From Conchocele bisecta (taxonomy: Eukaryota; Mollusca; Bivalvia; Lucinida; Thyasiridae): a DNA stretch of 64,000 nt. Below the pieces are notes generated by a model that searched no databases, was not told where the DNA came from, and saw only the letters and a list, made by a program, of their open reading frames with translations. The stretch spans positions 110,625,370 through 110,689,369 of the forward strand of contig CM055266.1 in assembly GCA_029237695.1 (NCBI GenBank), in the 5' to 3' direction. Made by a program: the position numbers and the translations under genes. Numbering within the stretch: the stretch's first letter is position 1; each line of letters starts with the position of its first letter. Shown piece after piece: positions 1-11,274 of this stretch.

Positions 1-1632
1 TGTATATAGGTTCTACTGTAGTAGTGCATACCTTACCTGTCATATATATATATATACGTATATAGGTTCTATGTACATGTACATGCATACCTTACCGTCA
101 TATATATATACAAATGTATATAGGTTCTACTGTACTTAACAGCAACCTTCCTGCATATATATATATCAAATGTATATATATTACTGTACATTACAGTGCT
201 ACCTTACCTTTCATATATATATAATATACATGATAAATACTACTGTATGTACGTGATACCTTAGTCATATATATATATACAAATGTATATAGGTTTCTAC
301 TGTACATGTACGTTGCCATACCTTTGTCATATATATATATATACAAATGTATATAGGTTCTACTGTACAGTATGCACATTACCTGTCATATATATTTTAT
401 ACAAATGTATATATATATTACTGTACTGACGTCATACCTTACCTCATATATATATACAAAATGTATATATAGGTTCTATTGTACATGTACAGAGGCCTAC
501 TACTGTCTTATATATATACAAAGTATATATGGTTCTCTGTAAAGTACGTGCATACCTTACCTGTCATATATATATATATACAAATGTATATTTTGGTTCA
601 CTGTACGTACAGTGCCATACCTTACCTGTCATCATATATATATATACAAATGTATATATAGGTTCTACTGTACATGTACAGTGCATACCTTACCTGTCAT
701 ATATATATATATACAAATGTATATATAGGTTCTACTGTACATGTACAGTGCATACCTTACCTGTCATATATATATATATACAAATGTATATATAGGTTTA
801 CTATGTACAGTAGTGCATACCTTCCTGTCATATATATACAAATGTATATGGTTCTATGCATGTACAGCATACCTTACTGTCATATATATATATACAAATT
901 ATATAGGTTCTACTGTACAGTACAGTGATACCTTATGTCTATATATATATATAAATGTATATAGGTTTCTATGTACATGTACAGTGCATACCTTACCTGT
1001 ATATATATATATACAAATGTATATAGGTTCTACTGTACGACAGAGCATCCTTACCTGTCATATATATATATACAAATGTATATAGGTTCTATGTCAGTGA
1101 TACCTTACCTGTCATATATTATATACAAATGTATATATGGTTCTATGTACATGTACAGAGCATACCTTCTCATATATTTTTTATACAAAGTATATTCTAC
1201 TGTACAGTACAGAGCATAACCTTACCTGTCATATATATATAACAAATGTATATAGGTTCTATCAGTGCACCTTACCTGTCATATATATATACAAATGTAT
1301 ATAGGTTTCTCTGTACATGTACAGTGCATACCTTACCTGCATATATATATACAAATGTATTTATAGGTTCTCTGTAATTGTAGAGCATACCTACCTGTCA
1401 TATAAATATACAAAAGTATATATGGTTCTACTGTCATGTACGAGCATCCTTACCTGTATATATATATACAAATATATTAGGTTCTATGTCATGATACCTT
1501 ACCGTATATATATATACACAAATGTATATAGGTTCTCTGTACATGTAAGTGCTACTACCTGTTATATATATATAATGTATATATGGTTCTACTGTACATG
1601 TACAGTGCATACATTACCTGTCATATATGCCA
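1..1632. repeat. 67-bp satellite array, about 24 degenerate copies
   Basis: Each unit has a GGTTCTACTGTACATGTACA block, then GTGCATACCTTACCTGTCAT, then a (TA)n run ending in ACAAATGTATATA. The cleanest units start at 661, 728 and 795, exactly 67 bp apart; other units are 58-68 bp through small indels and variation in TA-run length. TGTACATGTACA is itself palindromic. The array starts before the window and stops sharply near 1632. The overlapping Tyr/Ile-rich reading frames are translations of the repeat. Confidence 0.95.
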
Positions 1633-1764
1633 TCTCCGCTGCAGAATGTACCAAGGCTTTGGCAGTCATCAGCATAATTTCCAATTCCTGTCAGAAAAAC
1701 ATTTGAATAAGTGATCACGACTCTTGAATATCCCAGGCGCATCTTGGATGAGCCAATCAAACAT

Positions 1765-2004
1765 TTAACTCTTAGACCGCTACTCACAACAATAGTCGTC
1801 TGCTGTTGCTTTTATATCTTGCCTTATTTCTCAATAGAAACATGATTTGACACCACTTCAGAATCATTTCCATTCTGAAGTGCTGTCGAAACATGTTGTA
1901 AATTATTCAAAAGTGCTGTCAAAGCATGTTTTTGATGATACAAATGGAAAATAGAAAATAAACAGCAGACGACAAAAAAAATAAGATAGCGGTCTACGAG
2001 TTAA
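1765..2004. mobile_element. Fold-back MITE, family Q, copy 1
   Basis: Terminal inverted repeats read TTAACTCTTAGACCGCTA and TAGCGGTCTACGAGTTAA. Internal inverted blocks carry a GTCGTCTGCTGTT motif and an AGTGCTGTC/AAACATG hairpin. It matches copies at 3332-3573 and 61767-61975. No coding capacity. Confidence 0.85.
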
Positions 2005-3331
2005 CGTACAATAAAAAGCAAGACACGTTTACTGGGACCGCATGTGTGTGACATATAATAACATGAAAAGTCATGCAGAACATGATGTTATTAGCCGATC
2101 AAATCAGGGTTCAATATATGTCCGCATTTTAGTAGTTACTGAGTCTCGGGGGGGGGGGGTGGGGGAATGAATGAGCGAGTGAGTATTGGTGTTTAACGGC
2201 CTATCAACAGCTAAGGTCATTTAAGGCCGGGCCAACGGGTTGTACTATCCCGCATTAAACGGGTCCACGATGAGGAAAATTCCAAAATCAGAACTCAATA
2301 TTTCCATGCCACACCAGTCACTTTAGTAGCTCGGCCCCAAAGTAATATGATTTGCCATAAGCTTATTACTTCTTAATGGAGCATAACAGGTTAACGTTGT
2401 CACTTGTTTATCCCTTGTTTATCGATTTAAATGGTTTAAATCGACTCGAAGCTTACGTTCAACGGCCGCACAAACTCGATTGAACAGCACGCCTTCCAAT
2501 GATTTAAATACGCAGCGCGTTTAAATAGTCAATTACGTTTTTTTAATGTGCGCACTGGTCATTTAAAAAGGGGTCCATCCGTGATTTTTTGCGCGATGTC
2601 GGGCGCAATAATTTGCGGCATTGACAATAATTAAGGGGGATTGCCGCAATCGCGCGTGCTGGATGCATCCCTGCCATCCCTGCATGATACGTAAACAAAT
2701 CAAAGTTCGCTATGAAGGGCAATTCTTCTTCGTTTTGATTGGTGGACAATTTTGTGAATATTAACTAGCGTCAAATGACGCGCATACGCGATCCAATGGG
2801 ATAAACCCGAGACGCTGGGGTTGCTAGTCGGAGGAGATTTTGAGCAGAGGTCGATTATAAATTAGCCGAATAAACACATTTTACGCGATTATACGTGGCT
2901 AAAACTTGTTCTGTTTAATAAATAAAAGCTTTAAATTAGCCCAATAATCGGCGTATGTTGGCGTATATGGCCATTAGAGCCAACTATGGACTTCAACAAC
3001 AACAACTTCCGGGTTCAATCTCTTCCGGCGTTCAGCTCATTACGTATTCAAAATTGTGTTATTTGGCTATATTTAAAGTTTTAAACGGAGATAATTGCCA
3101 AAAATGCAAACTCTATCGGTTGATGCAATTTGGAAGTGACACAGCAAAATTCACGTTCGTAGATTACCGAATAGCGGAGAAAAGGGTTGCTACAAACCTT
3201 TTTTAGAATTCTATGGATGACCAATATATTAGCCGATCTATAAATAGATCGGCTAATAACAATGGATGATGAATTATATGACGTATGAACTAAGTCGGAT
3301 AAATGGTTGGAGATGTATAATAGTATAATAC
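2005..3331. other. Gap without recognised gene
   Basis: Contains a poly-G run at about 2149-2165, one copy of the GTTTAACGGCCTATCAACAGC motif (2188-2236; others near 10600, 12160 and 50440), several TTAGCCGA words, and a near-perfect short hairpin at 3229-3259. Short open frames lack motifs or splice context. Confidence 0.6.
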
Positions 3332-3573
3332 TTAACCCTTAGACCGCTATCTTTATTTATTGTCGTCTGCTGTTTATTTTCAATTTTTATCATCAAAAAC
3401 ATGCTTTGGCAGCACTTTAGAATAATTTACAACATGCTTTGACACCACTTCAGGATCATTTCCATTGGAAATGATCCTGAAGTGCTGTCAAAACATGTTT
3501 TTATTGAGAAATAAGGCAAGAAATAAAAGCAACGGCGGATGACAATTGTTGTGAGTAGCGGTCTAAGGGTTAA
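3332..3573. mobile_element. Fold-back MITE, family Q, copy 2
   Basis: Nearly perfect 18-bp termini (TTAACCCTTAGACCGCTA and its complement). The centre is a long hairpin around AATGATCCTGAAGTGCTGTC. It is the most intact of the three family-Q copies here. Confidence 0.88.
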
Positions 3574-3817
3574 GATATAAACGCAGTTGTAATTGGATGT
3601 TGGGACCAAATTTTATTAACTTAGGGCAAGAGGTTGTTTAGATCGGGTAAAAAGCTGTGAAGTGAGTGATGGAAGGAGGAAGATGCCACCAAGTTTCCTT
3701 ATCTTAACAGTATTAAAACAAAACAGGGTGATAGCACATTCGCATTCAGCAGCTGTTCGAACTACAATTCCAGCTGTAATATCAATTGCAGTGTTGCCAT
3801 GATATGCCACATATCTT

Positions 3818-5327
3818 CAGAGCTCCATATACGTTGTGTATAATAGAAAGAGTAGTATACCCTCATATTTCAAATAGGGAACAAATGATAACAAATAAAA
3901 CAAATTTAACTAGAAATGTGGCATGTCGGCACACGAATACCCCCACTGGCAGCCAAAGAAAACGAGGCATTTTTGATTATAAGCCATTTACCCGAGCGTT
4001 AAGGTTTCAAACGCATCAAGTCTGTGACCTTGACCCTGGGCATAGTGTGATAATCCATGCATCGGTGTAGAAGATATAGAGCAGAAGGGAATTTCAATAT
4101 GTTTGACCTTTGACCTTGAACTGTGACCTTAACCTTGGACGTAGGTGCGTGGTTATTGATCGCGACACACCTTCTCATCCTGAGAAACATTTGTGCCAAG
4201 GCATTTGATAATCCATGCATCGGTGTAGAAGATATAGAGCGGAGCGGAAGGGAATTTCAATAGGTTTGACCATTGACCTTCAACTGTGACCTTGACCTTG
4301 GACGTAGGTGCGTGGTTATTGATCGCGATACACCTTCTCATCATGAGAAACATTTGTGCCAAGCCATTTGATAATCCATGCATCGGTGTAGAAGATATAG
4401 AGCGGAAGGGAATTTCAATAGGTTTGACCTTTGACCTTCAACTGTGACCTTGACCTTGGACGTAGGTGCGCGGTTATGATCGCGATACACCTTCTCATCA
4501 TGAGAAATATTTGTGCCAAGCCATTTGATAATCCATGTATCGGTGTAGAAGATATAGAGCGGAAGGGAATTTCAATAGGTTTGACCTTTGACCTTCAACT
4601 GTGACCTTGCCCATGGACGTAGGTGCGTGGTTATTGATCGCGACACACCTTCTCATCATGAGAAACATTTGGGCCAAGCCATTTGATAATCCATGCATCG
4701 GTGTAGAAGATATAGAGCGGAAGGGAATTTCGAAAGGTTTGACCTTTGACCTTCAACTGTGACCTTGACCGTGGACGTAGGTGCGTGGTTATTGATCGCG
4801 ACACACCTTCTCATCATGAGAAACATTTGTGCTAAGCCATTTGATAATCCATGCATCGGTGTAGAAAAAATAGAGCAGAAGGGAATTTCGAAAGGTTTGA
4901 CCTTTAACCTTCAACTGTGACCTTGACCTTGGACGTAGGTGCGTGGTTATTGATCGCAACACACCTTCTCATCATGAGAAACATTTGTGCCAAGCCATTT
5001 GATAATCCATGCATGGGTGTAGAAGATAAAGAGCGGAAGGGAATTTCCGACCGACCGACCGACCGACCGACCGACAAGCTGACTCCTATATACCCCCTCA
5101 AACTTTGTTTGTGGGGGTATAATAATTCACTTATTTGAGCTGCAAAAGCTTTTTGCAGTACAACTAAGTAAACTTTCAACTTTATTACAGTATCTTCATT
5201 ACTCAATTTGAAAATCAATGCATATTTCCGCATTGCTGTGAATATTTTGTACTCCCACTTTTGATAATCAATGCTATTCTGCTAAAATAAGTGAGTAAAA
5301 TAGGCCAAGACGCACCTTATCTGGAGC
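3818..5327. mobile_element. MITE family J, copy 1, split by a nested array element
   Basis: The left part (3818-3907) begins AGAGCTCC; the right part (about 5129-5327) ends CCTTATCTGGAGC. Together they match the intact copies at 7893-8250 and 27966-28310, including the central AGCTGCAAAAAGC hairpin. The break falls between AAATTTAA and TTCACTTA, where a 1.2-kb tandem-array element is inserted. The right end lies about 20 bp downstream of the donor of the minus-strand exon at 5347-5478. Confidence 0.85.
3908..5128. mobile_element. Nested element with a 158-bp internal tandem array
   Basis: About seven units with TAATCCATGCATCGG starting at 4051, 4209, 4372, 4529, 4687, 4845 and 5003 (spacing 157-163 bp). 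Each unit has repeated TGACCTT words and a CTTCTCATCATGAGAAA palindrome. The left end has AATACCCCCAC; the right end has a (GACC)n run and GTGGGGGTATAA, so the ends are inverted. It resembles an abundant bivalve repeat class as remembered. Overlapping reading frames repeat with the array and are not genes. Confidence 0.88.
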
Positions 5328-5346
5328 GATGTATCATGTGCATTAC

Positions 5347-5478
5347 CTGTCTCGTCTCTTTTGTTGCATTCACTATGGTTCTCGCCTCCAGTATCAGGTC
5401 GGATATTCTGTTTTCCTCCTTAGCGTGTCCCAGTACTTTCATTCTGTACTCCATAAGCACACTCAGGGTGAATACAGC
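5347..5478 (-). CDS. Putative 44-codon internal exon of an unrecognised helical protein
   Basis: On the minus strand an acceptor (TTACCTCCGCATTCCAG) opens at 5478 and a good donor (CAG|GTAATGC) follows 5347. The 132-bp exon is open in phase 0 at both ends. It encodes AVFTLSVLMEYRMKVLGHAK followed by an EENRISDLILEAR segment, amphipathic and probably all alpha-helical; no Cys or Pro. The exon at 7720-7851 on the same strand is also exactly 132 bp and 0-0, so the two splice without a frame break. MITEs press on both sides (family J ends about 20 bp beyond the donor, a family-B fragment begins 30 bp before the acceptor). The family is not recognised; whether this is a live gene or a remnant cannot be told from here. 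Confidence 0.5.
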
Positions 5479-5507
5479 CTGGAATGCGGAGGTAACTCGA
5501 GAAATGG

Positions 5508-5612
5508 AACGCATTGGGTTTGCGAACAGTGTAGATCCAGATCAGACTGTGCATTGGGTTTGCGAACAGTGTAGATCCAGATCAGACTGTGCATCCGCAC
5601 AGTCTGATCAGG
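5508..5612. repeat. Family-B core fragment with internal duplication
   Basis: The block GCATTGGGTTTGCGAACAGT plus TGTAGATCCAGATCAGACTG is present twice in direct repeat, followed by the inverted arm CACAGTCTGATCAGGATCTG. Family-B termini are missing. Confidence 0.75.
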
Positions 5613-5647
5613 ATCTGCACCGATCGCTATTTAGTCAAACAAACACC

Positions 5648-5872
5648 AGGGGTCGTTTCACTAAACTTCATACGACTAAAATGTTCGTCAGTGCAAAATT
5701 ATTATAGTCAGTAAATTTCATATTAACACTATTTTCTTGCAAACAATTACTGGATTTACATTTATACAGCCTATGTTCAATAAATGTAAATACATCAATC
5801 AACATTTCCAGACAATCATAATTTTGCACTTACAAACATTGTAGTCGTGCAAAGTTTAGTGAAACGGTCCCA
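5648..5872. mobile_element. Fold-back MITE, family F, copy 1
   Basis: Ends are GGTCGTTTCACTAAACTTC and its inverted form AAGTTTAGTGAAACGGTCC. The centre has inverted TTTATTGAACATAGGCTG-like arms. Other copies: 32174, 48803, 53259, 58281 and a diverged one at 50571. Confidence 0.85.
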
Positions 5873-6007
5873 CCCCTCTGTTCTGCTTCTAACAAGAGCA
5901 TAGTATAGGTCCTTATAATGCTGCAAGACTGCAGGGTTGCATCGTATGGAGGAGCTCCTAGGCGTGTGCCTCTATGTTCTTTCCTGGAGGCATATCAACA
6001 AGATATA

Positions 6008-6258
6008 TATATATGTGGCTGTAACTGGAGAAATAGGGCTTATGTGATGTGTGACCATGGTAGCTCCTGATCAAATATAACACTCATGTAGACTGATAAC
6101 GATCTGTAGTGAGTGTTAGAAGCGTGGCATGTGTTTCATTGATGGAATGGTGAACAGTGCAGATCCTGATCGGACTATGCGGGATGCACAGGCTGATCTG
6201 GATCTACATTGGTCGCAAAACCCATAAGCCCCATTTCTTCAGTCACAGCCACATATAT
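6008..6258. mobile_element. MITE family B, copy 1
   Basis: Termini ATATGTGGCTGTAACTGGAG and the inverted CAGTCACAGCCACATAT. The core palindrome is CAGTGCAGATCCTGATC against GATCTGGATCTACATTG. The 62-residue open frame across it is a shadow. Confidence 0.85.
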
Positions 6259-6364
6259 AAAATCAAATATTCTGTGATAGATATATGCAAGTTTTGCCTT
6301 GGTGTTCTGGTGGCTAGCTATACACCAGGTATGTTCGTTCATTAAACGGCATTGTCATAACTTC

Positions 6365-6670
6365 TGTAGCCCATTTCACCAAAATTGCTAAGTATACTTA
6401 TCTAGCTACGTATACTTTGAGGGAGTAATCATTTATTTCTCCTGAAATGCATTATTTCATATAGAAATAACGACTGCATATATTTGATGATTAAAAGTAT
6501 GCAGAATTATTATACTGAATGTATTACATTATCACAGCCATAATGGCTGTGATAATGTAATAAATTCAGTATAATAACAATTAATAAACTTATCCTTAAA
6601 CTAAACATTTCTCCCTCAAAGTGTACTTGGCAAGATAAGTATACTTTGCAATTGTGGTGACATCGGCTAG
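6365..6670. mobile_element. Fold-back MITE, family D, copy 1
   Basis: TIRs of about 20 bp (CTGTAGCCSATTTCACCAAA type), then inverted AAGTATACTT blocks and a central hairpin built from ATTACATTATCACAGCC-like arms. Copies at 13761, 48362, 57436 and 60907. Confidence 0.88.
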
Positions 6671-6748
6671 TGATCGGTAACGTACTGGCACTGGACACGG
6701 CACATTATTGTCTACAGTAACAGACCTGTGTAGAACACAGGCTATTCA

Positions 6749-7013
6749 TAGAGAATAGTAGGTTAGTGCCGTGAATGGGAAAAAATATCTGGCAAGGCTC
6801 AGGAAACGGGATGGGCGAGGCTCTGCCGAGCACATCCCGTTTCCGTGCCGCGCCAGATATTTTTTCCCATTCACGGCACTAACCTACTATTCTATTTATC
6901 CCGTCAACACCTACACATGACTGTAAATTGCAAAAATTGTATTGACTGGATATCAAAAATGTTTCACGGCACCGTGTTTCACGGCACATACGCACTGTGT
7001 TGACGGGATAAAT
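6749..7013. mobile_element. Fold-back element, family E, copy 1
   Basis: A 147-bp hairpin (GAATAGTAGGTTAGTGCCGT and its complement, arms with CGGAAACGGGATG) is followed by a 118-bp segment bounded by TTATCCCGTCAACAC and its complement. Copy 2 at 13361-13625 is the inverted form with very high similarity, suggesting recent movement. Confidence 0.88.
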
Positions 7014-7266
7014 ATGTATGTCATGCAGAAAATACAAATGCCATATGGTTGATATTGGTTGGTATCAACATTGCCTTTTTTATTCCAACACATGTCCATG
7101 ACGGTATACAATTTGTGAAGCTGTTATAAAAAATACACAAGCTGTTATGACAAAAGAGCAAACAATATTATGACACAAAACACAAGCTTACATTCATCAC
7201 TCAATTGAGTTTGAGTATAACATTTTATTTGCTCATAAAAAGTACCTTACACGTTTTTTCATCAAC

Positions 7267-7322
7267 GTAGGCCCAGATCAGCATGCGCATCCACATAGTC
7301 TGATCTGGGTCTACAGTGTTCA
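7267..7322. repeat. Family-B-like core palindrome fragment
   Basis: GTAGGCCCAGATCAGCATGC with the inverted arm CATAGTCTGATCTGGGTCTA; no family-B termini. The flanks 7014-7266 and 7323-7431 hold nothing recognised. Confidence 0.6.
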
Positions 7323-7431
7323 CCATTTAGTCATTTACTTATGATTACTGCAATCAGCAAATTAATATAATTAAAATTGTGTTGAATGATTATGCAAGAA
7401 AATCAACAATTATAAGTTCTGCAAATGTCTT

Positions 7432-7675
7432 TTAACCCTTTCAACACCACATGCCTGTATAGTGGAATTGGCAAAAAGTGTAGATCCAGATGAGCCGGCT
7501 CGTGACGAGCCGTCTCATCAGGATCTGCACTTTTTGCAAGCAAGATTCATGTTTAAGAACAAAAACACCCCCTTTCATAAATTAACTAGTCTGAAAATCA
7601 TTGTATGACGGTTGAATTGGTTGCAAAATCAACATATCAAAATCCATTCCAGTTACTTAGGGGTGAAAGGGCTAA
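7432..7675. mobile_element. MITE family A, copy 1
   Basis: Termini TTAACCCTTTCAACAC and GGGGTGAAAGGGCTAA. The core palindrome is GTGTAGATCCAGATGAGCC with GGCTCATC-type complement and GGATCTGCAC. Ten copies or part copies lie in this window (also 15803, 30755, 38875, 43846, 44879, 45633, 50804, 54752, 62125). Confidence 0.92.
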
Positions 7676-7719
7676 TGTACATTATCTCTATCGAGGAAAT
7701 ATGGTAAACTTCCCTATAC

Positions 7720-7851
7720 CTCTGCATATTTTTTCTCTGCCCGTTCCATGGCAACGGCAGTATATGTGAGGACACTGTTGGCATTTTCCACAGTTGCGAT
7801 CGTGGACGATTTCAGCAGGAACTCTGCTGATAGTGTGGATGGGTCCGGCAT
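7720..7851 (-). CDS. Putative 44-codon exon of the same unrecognised helical protein
   Basis: On the minus strand an acceptor-like TGTGTAATCTAG precedes 7851 and a donor GCAGAG|GTATAGG follows 7720. The 132-bp segment is open throughout, starting MPDPSTLSAEFLLKSSTIAT and ending AMERAEKKYAE. The ATG falls immediately after the AG, so it may be an internal Met or a start in an exon whose 5' edge lies upstream. Phase 0 at the donor matches the phase-0 acceptor at 5478. Both exons are 44 codons and predicted helical, as in a protein of repeated helical exons. MITE A lies 45 bp away on one side and MITE J about 40 bp on the other. No family is recognised, and no other exons of this gene were found with confidence. 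Confidence 0.45.
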
Positions 7852-7892
7852 CTAGATTACACACATAACATAGTATTATCTAGCATTGTCCA

Positions 7893-8250
7893 AAAGAGCT
7901 CCAGATAAGTTTTGTATCTAACGAGTACTATACCCTCAGATTTAAAATTCAATGCGTATGTTACTTTTACAAATGTATTATTGATGTTCTTCCTTATTAA
8001 ATATGGAACAAATGATAAAAAATAACAAATTCACTTATTTCAGCTGCAAAAAGCAAACAGTGTTTGCTTTTTGCAGCTCAACTAAGTAAATTTCAACTTT
8101 ATTACAGTATTTTTACTGCTCAATTTGAAAATCAATGCATATTTTCACATGGATGTGAGAATTTTGTTGTCCCACTTTTGATAATCAGTGCGTATTCTGT
8201 AAAATAAGAGCGTAAAACACGCCAATATGCCCCTTATCTGGAGCTCTGAG
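7893..8250. mobile_element. MITE family J, copy 2 (intact reference copy)
   Basis: Termini AGAGCTCCAGATAAG and CTTATCTGGAGCTCT are perfect inverted repeats of 15 bp. The central hairpin is AGCTGCAAAAAGCAAAC with its complement. About 355 bp, non-coding. Confidence 0.9.
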
Positions 8251-8399
8251 TCCAATATAAATAAGAATATAAATAAGGTTTTTATGACAATTTTGGAAAA
8301 TATCAGCTTTTTAATTTAGAACATGTAGAAACGTCCGCACATATATTAGCGAATAGAAATGACTGAACAAAAAGGTATACAAATGTAAACAACAAATAT

Positions 8400-8520
8400 C
8401 AATTTCCCCATGTTAAATCCCCATAGACATCTTCACGGAGAGTGAAGATGTCTAATCCCATAGACATCTTCACGGAGAGTGAAGATGTCTATGGGGATTT
8501 AACATGGGGAAATTGTTTTT
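8400..8520. repeat. Hairpin from family H
   Basis: TTTCCCCATGTTAAATCCCC with the inverted GGGGATTTAACATGGGGAAA. The loop has two direct copies of GACATCTTCACGGAGAGTGA followed by AGATGTCTA. It matches the central hairpin of the family-H elements near 48060 and 51590. Confidence 0.8.
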
Positions 8521-8584
8521 ATCAAAAGGAACACTTGTTTTTTATCAGTGGTTCATTAGATACACGTGTTATTTTTCTCATTTA

Positions 8585-8895
8585 TAAAAACTATTCCTGG
8601 AGGAATGTTGGGGTAATGCTCGGTAACCAGTGGTTTTAACCTAATTCAGGTATGCTGAATCCAAATCAATCGGTTACCAGGCTGGATGTTTTAGTTATGA
8701 CCTTCAAAATTTAAAAATAAAATAGGCCGCCATTTAAACATTAATTTGTATGACATTTGATTTTCTAAAATAATTTGGCATGGGAAATCTTGCAATAATA
8801 CAAACAGGTGTTATTATAATAACGATGTATTGATATAAGTTTGTTTTACTATCAACACGACGCATTAAATTCCAAGATGGCCGCCACTTTTTGTC
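8585..8895 (+). repeat. Dispersed repeat, family I, copy 1
   Basis: Begins CTGGAGGAATGTTGGGGTAA and runs through GGTTACCAGGCTGG to AAGATGGCCGCCACTTTTTG. Inverted copies lie at 15505-15802 and, in part, at 16160-16320. 8896-9229 holds nothing recognised. Confidence 0.75.
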
Positions 8896-9229
8896 TCTTG
8901 ACACATTACATGTATTATGGAGCGGATTTTATGAAATTTGCAAAATGGGTAAATTATTGTCTGAGAAGTTATAATATATAACACGAAACACCATCATCGG
9001 CTTCTGAAATCAACATATTTGAGAAGCTAAAACATTCCTTAAGTGGATGGATAATACAGTCTCCATTTATGTGATATAATGAACGTATTATGTCACTTGC
9101 AGTCTAACTACAAGTACTCCTCTCAGATGAGTCTGTTATCTGCTTTACCGTACATTGAATCACACTTTAGTGTTTTACTCGAGGTCACTCACAAATTAGT
9201 TTCCACATGATGCGCAATGCAGGGATTCC

Positions 9230-9362
9230 GCTGGCGATCGCCACTTTCGAAATTGGCGATAAAAATAAACAATTGGCGATAAAAAATTACAATTTTCGAA
9301 AAAAAAAAAAATTGTTTTTTCGAAAATTGTAATTTTGTATCGCCAATTGTTTACTTTTATCC
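9230..9362. repeat. AT-rich hairpin of GGCGATAAAAATTACAATTTTCG type
   Basis: Arms ATTACAATTTTCGAAAAAA and its complement flanked by GGCGATA/TATCGCC. The same arm sequence is found in the loops of family-C fold-backs at 11827-11925, 52670-52770 and 62650-62715, so this is a free-standing relative. Confidence 0.75.
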
Positions 9363-9559
9363 TATTGGTTATTCGCTTTTTGGATGCCTTGTGGACGAAT
9401 TACGAATTGTAATGATCATATCCATACTGGACATGCCTATATATTGGCTGGTCACATCGCTAATATGACGTTATTTTCACAAGAATTCCGCCACGGAAGC
9501 AGTGTCTCGCCTGCCGAGGCATTTGACCGTAACATAATCATGGGCATGTGCTGAAGATA

Positions 9560-11235
9560 ACATCACAGCAAGAGAGCCGTAAGTCACAAAATACGCCCGT
9601 CGAAGATGTGCCAGACAGCGAAGATGCAAATGTGAAAGCTGTCACTAAGGCAAGAAACATTAATGAGAATTTGAAAATCTATAGTATTACGTCTTCCTCT
9701 TGTTGTGATAAACAGGTATACATGTACTAATTTAGGTAGAGATGTGCAAAGTAGAAATTATATAGAATTGGATACAAAAACGTAGAAAAAATGGCTAAGT
9801 TAAAAAGGTGATATTTTTGTTAAAAAATATTTATTTGGCATAAAAAACATAAATATCTTCAATATGTGTAGAAGACGTGTGTATAGTTTCAGATCGATTG
9901 ACTGAACGGTTTCAGAGGAGTGGTGTACACATTTCAGATCGATTGACTGAACGGTTTCAGAGGAGTGGTGTACACAAAATGTGCAGTTTTTCTGTCCGCC
10001 GCCCGCCCGCCCCGCGGTAAAACATAATAATGGTCATATAAAAACCGTCAGAGAAGTGCATGCTTAAAACACGAAAAAGGTCATGGTTGAATAACTTTTT
10101 GACATAAAAAGTGGCTACAAGTGTTTCCACAATCATGTGACGGTCAAGGTCGTGTTAATGGCGGCATAAGTGTGTTCCAAATGCTTACATGTATCAGGTG
10201 TCCAAATAGTGAAGCAATCCATCAAGTAATATTAATGTTATACGATGATTATGAAACGTGTACAAACTTTTTGACACAAACAATAGCTGGCTAAGTGTTT
10301 CCGCAAATATGTGAAGGTACAATAGGCCAAGGCCATGTTAATGGGGGCATGAAATGGTCACATGTATCAGGTGTCCAAATATTGAAGCAATCTGTCAAGT
10401 AATTTTAAATTTATATCATGATGAATAAACTTGTACAAACTTTTTGACGCAAAAATGGCTAAGTGTTTCCGCAAACATGTGAAGATAAAAAAGGTCAATG
10501 TCATGTTAATGGCGGCATGAGGGTGTTCCAAATGATCACATGTATTAAGTGTCCAAATATTGAAGCAATCCGTCAAGTAATGTTTGTTTTTTGTTTGGGT
10601 TTAATGGCCTATCAACATCTAAGGTAATTTAAGGCCGGGTCCATGGGTTTAGTACTAATTCCCACATATTACCTGTACAAGTACATGTACACGTTCAAGT
10701 ACATATCCGTCAAATAATATTAAAGTTATACCATGATGAAGAAGCTTGTACAAACTTTTTGACGTAAAGAAATGGCTAAGTGTTTCTGAAAACGTTTGAA
10801 GGTAAAGAAAAGTCAATAAAAGTTAATGGCGGCATGAGTGTGTTCCTAATGGATACATGTATGAAGTGTCCAAAAATTGAAGGAATACGTCAAGTACTAT
10901 GAGTTACAGCATGATGACGAAGCTTGTACAACGTTTTTTTACGGAAACAAAAATGGCTAAGTGTTTCAGCAAACATTTGAAGGTAAAAAAGGTCAAGGTC
11001 ATGTGAATTGGCGGCATGAGTGTGTTCCTAATGCTTACATGTATCAAGTGTCCAAATATTGAAGCAATCCGTAAAGTAATATTAAAGTTATAGCCTGATG
11101 ACGAAGCTTGTACAAAGTCTTTGACATTTCGGACGACGACGCGGACGACGACGACTATGGACAAAGCTGCGACTATAATCACGCTTTCTGCTAAAGCAGG
11201 CGCGACAAAAACGTGGCACATATATCACATATACA
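9560..11235 (+). mobile_element. Element N, copy 1, with a ~178-bp internal tandem array
   Basis: The left part (9560-9980) matches 22262-22815, including CACAAAATACGCCCGTCGAA and CAGATCGATTGACTGAACGG; the latter stretch is directly duplicated at 9884-9977. Five array units share GAAGCAATCCGTCAAGTAAT at 10211, 10384, 10562, 10879 and 11061. The interval at 10562-10879 is enlarged by a ~135-bp insertion (10578-10715) carrying the TTTAATGGCCTATCAACATC motif. The right end has (GACGAC)n and an ACGCTTTCTGCTAAAGCAGG hairpin. Open frames in the array are shadows. Confidence 0.8.
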
Positions 11236-11274
11236 ATGTATTATATGTACAGCATGGCATGATTGACTGAGAGT

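Noticed and set aside
191..1706. Tyr/Ile-rich open frames of 60-129 residues
   Set aside because: They are translations of the 67-bp satellite in several frames and both strands.
3616..3810. Minus-strand 64-codon frame containing ITAGIVVRTAAECECAI
   Set aside because: Its possible acceptor phases do not match the phase-0 donor of the exon at 5347-5478, and no clear donor was found. It could be a further exon, but support is too weak.
3786..5233. Repeated MHGLSNGLAQMFL-type minus-strand frames and overlapping plus-strand frames
   Set aside because: They recur once per 158-bp array unit; no start, splice or polyA context.
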